From JAALLB01 sp964502215 (GTDB lineage: Bacteria; Pseudomonadota; Alphaproteobacteria; Rhizobiales; Rhizobiaceae): a stretch of 64,000 nt of DNA. A program made the translations under genes and the position numbers. The stretch is taken from NCBI GenBank assembly GCA_964502215.1, contig CAZCUN010000003.1:26134-90133 (forward strand). The letters are read 5' to 3'. Positions 33,725-40,977 of this stretch are shown here, piece after piece; positions within the stretch are counted from its first letter, which is position 1; each line of letters opens with the position of its first letter. The notes below the pieces were generated by a model that had not been told where the DNA came from, ran no database searches, and saw only the letters and a list, made by a program, of their open reading frames with translations.

Positions 33725-34675
33725 ATGGATCAGGCTCAAACAAATCTTGCATCTAATGCAACTTCAGTAAGAAAACTTCCAACACTTTCAGCTTCGCTTG
33801 AGTTGCTAAAGCCTATCACGTGGTTTCCACCAATGTGGGCTTATATGTGTGGTGTTGTTTCAAGCGGAATTGCGTTTTCAGGAAACTGGCTTGTAATAAT
33901 AGGTGGCATATTTTTAGCAGGGCCTTTGGTTTGCGCAATGAGCCAAGCCATCAATGATTGGCATGACCGTCACGTGGATGCAATTAATGAACCTGATCGT
34001 CCTATCCCTTCAGGCCGCGTCCCTGGGCAATGGGGCTTATACATCGCAATTATTTGGACAGCGCTTTCCCTACTCATGGCTTATGCTTTGGGCGAATGGG
34101 TTGTGATTGCAACTTCCGTGGGGCTTTTCTTAGCTTGGGCATATAGCGCACCACCATTCCGCTTAAAAGAAAATGGCTGGTATGGAAATGCTGCTGTTGC
34201 TATTTCATATGAAGGCCTTGCTTGGTTTACTGGCGCTGCCGTTATGCTGGGTGCAATTCCTGATGCACGTATCATTATGCTTGTACTTTTATACAGCGCA
34301 GGTGCGCATGGAATTATGACGCTGAATGATTTTAAATCAATCGCTGGAGACAAGGAGATGGGCGTTCGCACTATTCCTGTTCAGATAGGCGCTCACAATG
34401 CGGCACGTCTTGCCAGTGTCGTTATGGCCTTGCCGCAAGTTTTTGTGATTGCACTTTTATTCTCATGGAATTTGCCAACCCACGCGTTGATTATATCTGC
34501 ATTGTTAGTTGTTCAGGTTTTTCTGATGTTTAAATACCTCATGAACCGTGAGCAGCTTATGTCAAAGCCAAGAGAGATGGCTGCCTATTATAATGGGAGT
34601 GGCGTAACGCTTTATGTGCTTGGAATGCTCACAAGTGCGATCGGTATTGGTAACATTCTGGCAGCAGGGGGCTAA
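33725..34675 (+). CDS. bchG: Bacteriochlorophyll synthase (chlorophyll a synthase family)
   Basis: BchG esterifies bacteriochlorophyllide a with geranylgeranyl diphosphate. It is a UbiA-type membrane prenyltransferase of 316 residues with the Asp motif SQAINDWHDRHVDAINEPDR and the second one LNDFKSIAGDKEMGVRTI. The start ATG follows the PpsR operator by 29 bases. The stop overlaps the next gene by one base (TAATG). Confidence 0.94.
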   Translation: MDQAQTNLASNATSVRKLPTLSASLELLKPITWFPPMWAYMCGVVSSGIAFSGNWLVIIGGIFLAGPLVCAMSQAINDWHDRHVDAINEPDRPIPSGRVPGQWGLYIAIIWTALSLLMAYALGEWVVIATSVGLFLAWAYSAPPFRLKENGWYGNAAVAISYEGLAWFTGAAVMLGAIPDARIIMLVLLYSAGAHGIMTLNDFKSIAGDKEMGVRTIPVQIGAHNAARLASVVMALPQVFVIALLFSWNLPTHALIISALLVVQVFLMFKYLMNREQLMSKPREMAAYYNGSGVTLYVLGMLTSAIGIGNILAAGG

Positions 34676-36015
34676 TGATGAATTTTAGCCCTCTTTCATG
34701 GATTGGTATTATTCGACTTGGTCTGGTTCAAACAGCCCTTGGTGCAATTGTCGTTTTAACGACCTCAACGCTTAACCGAATCATGGTTGTAGAATATGCG
34801 CTTCCAGCCGTTTTGCCAGGCGCGTTGGTTGCGCTTCATTATGGGGTGCAAATGTCGAGACCGCGATGGGGCTATGGTTCTGACATTGGCGGCAAACGAA
34901 CGCCATGGATTATCGGTGGTATGGCGGTTTTAGCAATAGGTGGCTTGCTTGCAGCAATTGCAACCGCGCTCATGGGAACACATTTTTGGCCAGCAATCGC
35001 ATTGGCAATGCTTGCCTTTATCATGATCGGCCTTGGCGTAGGTGCTTCTGGTACATCTTTATTAACGCTTCTTGCTACAAGAGTAACCGCCAGACGCAGA
35101 CCTGCTGCTGCATCCATTGTTTGGATTATGATGATTGCAGGTTTCGTCGTGACGTCTATTTTTGCGGGCATCAACCTTGATCCCTATTCGCCGATGAGGC
35201 TGGTAGGCGTATCAGCAAGCGTCTCGGCAATTGCCTTTATAGTTGCCTGTCTGGCAATCTTTCGTGTGGAACAAACCTCAAGCGTTGTGAATGCACAAAA
35301 GCAAAAGGCAAAACCCAATTTTAAAAAAGCATTTCATGATGTTTGGAGCGAACCAAAAGCGAGGCAGTTTACAATTTTCGTCTTTGTTTCAATGCTGGCT
35401 TATAGCGCACAAGACCTCATTCTTGAACCTTTTGCAGGCTTAGTTTTTGGCTTCACACCAAGTGAATCGACAAAGCTATCAGGCGTTCAAAATGGTGGCG
35501 TCATGGCAGGTATGATTTTAGTTGCCATTGCAGGCAGTGCGATAGGCGGCAAGCGTTTTGGTTCTATGCGTTTTTGGGCAGTGGGTGGATGTTTAGCCTC
35601 TGCCGTTGCTTTTGTCGGATTATCTTTTGCAGCTTACGCAGGTGAAAGCTGGCCTTTGCGTGATAACGTATTTTTCTTAGGCTTTGCAAATGGTGCATTT
35701 GCCGTTGCTGCCATCGGTTCGATGATGGGCTTAGCCAATCATGGTGAAAGCGAACGCCAAGGAACTCGCATGGGCTTGTGGGGCGCTGCACAAGCAATCG
35801 CCTTTGGGCTTGGCGGGTTTATGGGAACAGTTGCAGTTGATGTTGCACGTGCCATGCTTGGGTCACCAATTTCAGCTTATTCAACCGTTTTTGCAGGAGA
35901 GGCAATCCTCTTTGTCGTATCCACAATCATTGCTTGGCAGGTAGCGCCTAATGTGGCGATTGGCAGTAATGCAGAAGAATTAGAAACTCAGTCAGGCCTG
36001 CAACCTGCTGAATGA
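34675..36015 (+). CDS. PucC-family MFS protein between bchG and bchP (Bch2/ORF428 type)
   Basis: A 446-residue, 12-TM major-facilitator protein with IIRLGLVQTALGAIVVLTTS and MSRPRWGYGSDIGGKRTPWI in TM1-TM3, as in the PucC/LhaA/Bch2 family. This member sits in the conserved slot between bchG and bchP. Its role is probably pigment or antenna handling, but the substrate is unknown. It is coupled to bchG by start/stop overlap. Confidence 0.88.
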   Translation: MMNFSPLSWIGIIRLGLVQTALGAIVVLTTSTLNRIMVVEYALPAVLPGALVALHYGVQMSRPRWGYGSDIGGKRTPWIIGGMAVLAIGGLLAAIATALMGTHFWPAIALAMLAFIMIGLGVGASGTSLLTLLATRVTARRRPAAASIVWIMMIAGFVVTSIFAGINLDPYSPMRLVGVSASVSAIAFIVACLAIFRVEQTSSVVNAQKQKAKPNFKKAFHDVWSEPKARQFTIFVFVSMLAYSAQDLILEPFAGLVFGFTPSESTKLSGVQNGGVMAGMILVAIAGSAIGGKRFGSMRFWAVGGCLASAVAFVGLSFAAYAGESWPLRDNVFFLGFANGAFAVAAIGSMMGLANHGESERQGTRMGLWGAAQAIAFGLGGFMGTVAVDVARAMLGSPISAYSTVFAGEAILFVVSTIIAWQVAPNVAIGSNAEELETQSGLQPAE

Positions 36016-36043
36016 TTAAATGCCCAAATAGGGAGAGAGTAAA

Positions 36044-37228
36044 ATGGAACAGTTTGATTGTGTTGTCGTTGGAGGAGGGCCTGCAGGCGCAACTGCCGCA
36101 GATGATTTAGCCCGCCAAGGCGTAAATGTTTTGTTGCTTGATAAAGCAGGCCGCATCAAACCATGTGGTGGAGCAATTCCACCTCGCGCCATTGAAGATT
36201 TTGACATTCCTGACGAACAACTCTGCGCCAGAATTCGTTCTGCAAGAATGATCTCACCTAAGAATAAAGCTGTCGATATGCCAATTGAAAACGGTTTTGT
36301 TGGCATGGTTGACCGTGAAACTTTCGATGAATGGTTGCGAGAGCGCGCTTCAAAAAATGGCGCTGACCGACGCAACGGCGAATTTCAAACCCTTCAACGC
36401 AATGAACGCGATGGGCTAACGATTACCTATAAAAACAAAGAGGGTGATGCAGTAACAGTTGCTACAAAATATCTAATTGGCGCAGATGGCGCGAAGTCAA
36501 AAGTCTTGAAGCAAGGGCTACCAAAAGTAAAACCAGCCCCTTACGTTTTTGCCTATCATGAAATAATCAAAGCCCCCGAAAACACAGACGCACAAGCCTA
36601 TTATGATGCTAAGCGCTGCGATGTTTATTATCAGGGTCGTTTATCGCCAGACTTTTACGCTTGGGTTTTCCCGCATGGCAACTCTGCAAGCATTGGCGTT
36701 GGCTCTGCCAAGAAAGGTTTCTCACTCAGAAATGCCGTTGCTGAATTGCGCAAAGATGCAAACATGGAGGATGCAGAACTCATCCGTCATGAAGGTGCGC
36801 CTATTCCTATGAAGCCAATTAAAAAATGGGACAATGGAAAAGACATCATCGTAACGGGCGATGCGGCTGGCTGTGTAGCGCCTGCATCTGGTGAAGGAAT
36901 TTATTATGCAATGGCCTGTGGGCGCATGGTGGGTGAAGCGGTTCAAGCAGCGCTGCAAACAGGTGATGCTAAACAACTCGCAACTGCGCGTAAAACCTTC
37001 CTCAAAGAACACGGTAAAGTTTTCTGGGTATTGGGTATCTTGCAATTCTTCTGGTACGGCGGAGATCGCCGCCGCGAGCGCTTTGTCAAAATCTGCGAAG
37101 ATAAAGATGTTCAACGTCTGACTTGGGAAAGCTACATGCATAAGCGTCTGGTTAAGAAAGAACCAATGGCGCATGTAAGAGTTTTCTTCAAAGACTTAGG
37201 CCATCTTTTAGGTCTTGCAAAAACCTGA
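36044..37228 (+). CDS. bchP: Geranylgeranyl diphosphate/bacteriochlorophyll reductase
   Basis: BchP reduces the geranylgeranyl tail of bacteriochlorophyll to phytyl. The FAD-binding motif DCVVVGGGPAGATAADDLAR is at the N-terminus, with KPCGGAIPPRAIEDF and the second FAD motif VTGDAAGCVAPASGEGIYYA typical of the family. The 394-residue length is normal. Start has GGGAG upstream. Confidence 0.95.
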   Translation: MEQFDCVVVGGGPAGATAADDLARQGVNVLLLDKAGRIKPCGGAIPPRAIEDFDIPDEQLCARIRSARMISPKNKAVDMPIENGFVGMVDRETFDEWLRERASKNGADRRNGEFQTLQRNERDGLTITYKNKEGDAVTVATKYLIGADGAKSKVLKQGLPKVKPAPYVFAYHEIIKAPENTDAQAYYDAKRCDVYYQGRLSPDFYAWVFPHGNSASIGVGSAKKGFSLRNAVAELRKDANMEDAELIRHEGAPIPMKPIKKWDNGKDIIVTGDAAGCVAPASGEGIYYAMACGRMVGEAVQAALQTGDAKQLATARKTFLKEHGKVFWVLGILQFFWYGGDRRRERFVKICEDKDVQRLTWESYMHKRLVKKEPMAHVRVFFKDLGHLLGLAKT

Positions 37229-37235
37229 GCTAGCC

Positions 37236-37505
37236 ATGTTTGAAACACTTCTAACATCTCCTACCATTGCCTACTTACTGCTCGTGTTTTTAGCAGTAGA
37301 AGCAATTTTGCTTTTGGTGCTTTGGAAGAAAAAACTAATAGGCTTGCCGCCCATGCAAACCATCTCTTTTTTAGGGGCAGGGGCATCTTTTGCAGCAGCC
37401 CTTGGGTTTGCACTGGCAGATGCTTCACCACATTTATTAGGAAGTGCTTTGATAGCCGCTTTTATATTCCATGCGCTGGATATTTATCTACGCTGGTCGC
37501 ATTAA
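37236..37505 (+). CDS. Small three-TM membrane protein after bchP (89 aa), unknown
   Basis: The protein begins MFETLLTSPTIAYLLLVFLA and has three hydrophobic spans, with HALDIYLRWSH at the C-terminus. It starts 7 bases after bchP and overlaps the stop of the convergent P450 by 3 bases. ATG 37236 is preferred over an in-frame upstream TTG within bchP. I do not recognise the family. Position suggests co-expression with bchG-bchP. Confidence 0.65.
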   Translation: MFETLLTSPTIAYLLLVFLAVEAILLLVLWKKKLIGLPPMQTISFLGAGASFAAALGFALADASPHLLGSALIAAFIFHALDIYLRWSH

Positions 37506-38899
37506 TCTAAGCGAAGTTTAGCTCGAATTTGCACCTGATCCTTCGGCCGTGTCGTTAGCCTTGCAACGGGTGTTACAGTCTGGTTAGGTTCAATTGCAAA
37601 ATCATACCGCATTGCTAGTCTTGCCAAAATAAGTGTTGCTTCAATGGTTGCAAAATTAGCGCCTACACAAACCCGTGGCCCAAGACCAAATGGCATATAT
37701 GTATTTGGATTAATCTCTTTTTCACGGTGAGGCATAAACCTTGTTGCGTCAAAGCTATCTGGATTTTTCCAATAGTCATGATGGCGGTGAATAACCCAAG
37801 GCGCAATCATCACCATTGCACCTTTTTTGATTTTACGTTTCCCAACCTTTGTATTTTCCGCAGCAACACGAGGAATAAAAGTAATAGGCGGATATAACCG
37901 CATGGACTCTTTGAAAATTGAAGTTGTGAAATGAAGGTTTCGGATGTGTTGAAACCCAAGTGGCTCACCTTGTGTTACGCGATCAACTTCATCACGTATT
38001 CCAGCGATGATATCTGGCCTAGTTGCAAGCACATAAAAACCCCATGTGAGCGCACTTGCAGTCGTTTCATGTCCTGCCAGAAAGAATACACCAAGCTGAT
38101 CAATCAACTCTTTGCGCGTAAAAGGTTCACCTGTTTCTTTATCGCGTGCATTGATGATAGCCGTTGCAATATCATCAAAGTCTGCATCCTCTTGAAGGTG
38201 TTTATCTACTAGCTTGCCAAGGTGCGTACGGATACGATTGCAAGCATCCAGCACATAATCATGTTGCGGAATTTCACTCCAAGCCGGCTCCATAATGAGG
38301 CGTTTAATCTCAACATGCGCGACGCTTTTTTCAAAGATTGTAAAAGCATCAAATACTTCACGTGCAATATCAGATTGAAGCGGTGTTGAAAAAACGGTTC
38401 TGCAAATAATATCTGCGGTCAGATGGCTCATGGCCAGATCAAGTGAGAAGCTTTCGTCTTGCTTTATATGCCCATCAATCACCTGCTCATAATTATCAAC
38501 CGCTGCTTGCATTGCATCAAAGGCAAGGGAGAGTTTCATGTGATTAAAAGCAGGTGCAACCATAGCACGTTGTTTGCGCCATTGGTCTCCACTGGAAACA
38601 AAAATTGATTCTCCCACAAGAGGTGCTAGCGCCCCCACCATCAAATCATTCTTAGGATAAATATCAGTTGGGTCAGTTAGGATTTTACGTACTTCATCCG
38701 CATCATTGATGATAACAATAGAGCGTCTCGAATAACCAAGATTGCCGATTTTCATCGTGTAAGCTTCTTTAGGCAAAAGCCCAATCAAATTGCTATCGCC
38801 ACTAAAAGCAGCACGCAAAAGCGCAAAGAGTGGTCCAAGTGATTTTGGACGCGATGGCTCGAAGAGTTCGCACTGAGGAGGGGTAAGCGTATCCAACAT
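37502..38899 (-). CDS. Cytochrome P450, PGC-linked, PpsR-controlled
   Basis: A 465-residue soluble-type P450. The I-helix is FFLAGHETTASALTWGF, the K-helix EXXR is in KESMRLYPP, and the haem loop FGLGPRVCVG has ligand C411. The N-terminus has no clear membrane anchor. A perfect PpsR site begins 2 bases upstream of the ATG, so expression should follow the photosynthesis regulon. No ferredoxin or reductase gene adjoins. A carotenoid or other isoprenoid substrate is possible, by analogy with carotene-hydroxylating P450s, but this is inference. Confidence 0.9.
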   Translation of the reverse strand: MLDTLTPPQCELFEPSRPKSLGPLFALLRAAFSGDSNLIGLLPKEAYTMKIGNLGYSRRSIVIINDADEVRKILTDPTDIYPKNDLMVGALAPLVGESIFVSSGDQWRKQRAMVAPAFNHMKLSLAFDAMQAAVDNYEQVIDGHIKQDESFSLDLAMSHLTADIICRTVFSTPLQSDIAREVFDAFTIFEKSVAHVEIKRLIMEPAWSEIPQHDYVLDACNRIRTHLGKLVDKHLQEDADFDDIATAIINARDKETGEPFTRKELIDQLGVFFLAGHETTASALTWGFYVLATRPDIIAGIRDEVDRVTQGEPLGFQHIRNLHFTTSIFKESMRLYPPITFIPRVAAENTKVGKRKIKKGAMVMIAPWVIHRHHDYWKNPDSFDATRFMPHREKEINPNTYMPFGLGPRVCVGANFATIEATLILARLAMRYDFAIEPNQTVTPVARLTTRPKDQVQIRAKLRLD

Positions 38900-38901
38900 A
38901 C

Positions 38902-38944
38902 TGTCAATTTAACCTGACATAAAAATATGTCCAGATACTTGACA
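38902..38944. promoter_or_regulatory. PpsR/CrtJ-type operator between P450 and 7-TM gene
   Basis: TGTCAATTTAACCTGACA (38902-38919) is a perfect TGT-N12-ACA. After 8 bp, TGTCCAGATACTTGACA (38928-38944) has the same ends with N11, one base short. The pair is between the divergent P450 (ATG 38899) and the membrane-protein gene (ATG 38978). It would bring both units under PpsR. Confidence 0.8.
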
Positions 38945-38977
38945 AAATATAGTGAAATAAACCACATTTAACAGGCT

Positions 38978-39739
38978 ATGACAGTCAATCTTTTCCATAT
39001 TTTAGTCTGGTGTCACATCCTGACAGGAGCCATAGGCATTGTTGCTTTTTGGGTGCCGGTTACCTCTGAGCGTGGCGGCACTTTGCATGTGCGTGTTGGG
39101 CGTGTATTTACTTATTGCATGGTGTTAACAGGCTTCATTGCGGTTGGTATTTCAACCACAACATTGCTTGCACCAGTTGCAACACACCCTGATCCAGCTC
39201 TTAAAGGTGACGCAGAACTCATACGTGGTATTTTTGGTTGGATGATGCAGTATCTTGCAATCCTGACGATTAATCTCGCATGGTTCGGCTGGCAAGCTGC
39301 TATCAACAAACGCGACCATTCAAAAAACAGAGAATGGCGCAATTGGGTTTTACAAATACTAGTCACAGTAACAGCCGCGCATTGTTTAATACGTGGCATC
39401 ATGATTGGGCAATTTCTGATGGTCGTGATTTCCTTCGTTGGTTTTGCAACCGTTGCAACCAACATGTGGTTCTTGATGAAAGAAAAGCCAGGTTTTTTTG
39501 AGTGGCAGTTGGAGCATATCAAGGCGTTAGTAGGTGCGGGTATTTCAGTTTACACGGCTTTCTTAGCCTTTGGTGCTGTTCGCCTAATGCCAGAAATTGC
39601 GCTTAATCCAATCCTCTGGGCAATTCCACTTGTAACGGGTATTTCGCTGATTGTTTATAATCAACGCAAGGTGATACAACGCTATGCTCGCCCTGCAAAA
39701 GAAAAGACAGTTGATGTTGAAGGACAGATAGTTTCTTGA
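38978..39739 (+). CDS. Seven-TM membrane protein (DUF2306-like), unknown
   Basis: The 253-residue protein has about seven TM spans. The first contains LFHILVWCHILTGAIGIVAF, and a later one follows EWQLEHIKALVGAGISVYTA, whose His-then-TM pattern recalls DUF2306 membrane proteins; that family has no set function. The C-terminal 25 residues are charged and cytosolic. It starts 34 bases from the PpsR operator and overlaps the ATP-grasp gene by 4 bases, so the two are probably made together. Confidence 0.8.
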   Translation: MTVNLFHILVWCHILTGAIGIVAFWVPVTSERGGTLHVRVGRVFTYCMVLTGFIAVGISTTTLLAPVATHPDPALKGDAELIRGIFGWMMQYLAILTINLAWFGWQAAINKRDHSKNREWRNWVLQILVTVTAAHCLIRGIMIGQFLMVVISFVGFATVATNMWFLMKEKPGFFEWQLEHIKALVGAGISVYTAFLAFGAVRLMPEIALNPILWAIPLVTGISLIVYNQRKVIQRYARPAKEKTVDVEGQIVS

Positions 39740-40884
39740 CAAAAACTGCCTTGCTTACTTTAGGCCGCTTACCCAAAGCATTAGATATTGCCGAAGCACT
39801 GCATAAAGCAGGATGGCGTGTTGTGATTGCAGAACCAGCTCTTTGGCACTTAGCGCGCGTCTCTCGCTATGTCGATAAATCGATTAAAGTCACCGCACCA
39901 AACGACGATAAATCGCAATATATAGCTGACCTTTTAAAAGTCATCGAAGATGAGGAAATCTCGCTTGTCGTACCAGTTTCAGAAGAAGCCCTACATGCAA
40001 CTTTGATTGAACCTAAATTACCAAACGATGTTAAACTTTATTCAATGCCACAAAAGCGCTTGCGCGAGTTGCACGATAAAGAACGCTTCATAAAACTCGC
40101 AGTTTCTTTTGGTTTAAATGTACCGAAAACTTTTTTGCTAGGAAGCGATAAGGCGGCAGCATTTGCTCGTCAGCAAGATTATATCTTAAAGCCAATTTGT
40201 ACCTGCTCAGGGCAGGGGTTAGAAATTCATGACGCTGGTGATGCATTGCCAGATGCGAAAAAGCTTCCGCCAACAATTGTTCAAGAGCAAATGAAAGGCG
40301 CGTTAAAAAGCACATTTTCCATGTGCCATGAAGGACGCGTAATTGGCACTGTTGTTTATCGCTCAGCCATTTTATCAGGCACAGTAGGCGTTGCTTTTGA
40401 ACGAATTGAAGATGAGACGGCAATTGAGAACTGGATTTTGGACTTTGTGAAACAAGCAAATCATACAGGCTTTATCTCGTTCGATATGATGGAAAATGAA
40501 GCTGGCATTCCACACGCGATCGAGTGTAATCCACGCGCGACCAGCGGCATTCATTTTGTTGAACGTGGCAGCATTGCAAGCGCGATTGAAGATCCGCAAA
40601 ATACTACCACTCTAAAAATGCGCCCACAAAAACTAATGCAGCAGTTTTACCCTTGTTTGACAGAAACACAGGTGTCACTTTTCAAGCGTGATAATTTTCT
40701 GCAAAAAGCTGGTATTATGTGGAAAGCGAAGGAAGTGAATTTTTCTTGGGCAGACCCGCTACCCCTTTGGCTTATGCCGTTTACCTCATGGCAAATCATG
40801 AAACGGGCATTCATAAATGGTGAAAGTTTTGGCGAAGCTTCTACTTATGACATTGCTTGGTTTGAAGAGGTGTCTTCAAGCTAG
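39736..40884 (+). CDS. ATP-grasp ligase-like protein
   Basis: A 382-residue ATP-grasp enzyme. An N-terminal Rossmann-like domain has ALHKAGWRVVIAEP. The ATP lid and lysine segment is DYILKPICTCSGQGLEI, the adenine-contact segment is TIVQEQMKGA, and the Mg-binding motif is HAIECNPRATSGIHF. Such enzymes ligate a carboxylate to an amine or similar nucleophile through an acyl phosphate. The TTG start overlaps the stop of the 7-TM gene (TTGA). The C-terminus contains Trp-rich segments (PLPLWLMPFTSW) that could touch a membrane. Substrate unknown. Confidence 0.85.
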   Translation: MTKTALLTLGRLPKALDIAEALHKAGWRVVIAEPALWHLARVSRYVDKSIKVTAPNDDKSQYIADLLKVIEDEEISLVVPVSEEALHATLIEPKLPNDVKLYSMPQKRLRELHDKERFIKLAVSFGLNVPKTFLLGSDKAAAFARQQDYILKPICTCSGQGLEIHDAGDALPDAKKLPPTIVQEQMKGALKSTFSMCHEGRVIGTVVYRSAILSGTVGVAFERIEDETAIENWILDFVKQANHTGFISFDMMENEAGIPHAIECNPRATSGIHFVERGSIASAIEDPQNTTTLKMRPQKLMQQFYPCLTETQVSLFKRDNFLQKAGIMWKAKEVNFSWADPLPLWLMPFTSWQIMKRAFINGESFGEASTYDIAWFEEVSSS

Positions 40885-40977
40885 CAAAAGCGCGTCATAT
40901 TATTTCGCATTATCAACTTAACGGTGTCAGCGCATAGGCGTAGTGTTCAACCAATAAAGAGTGTTCAGGAGAGACAA

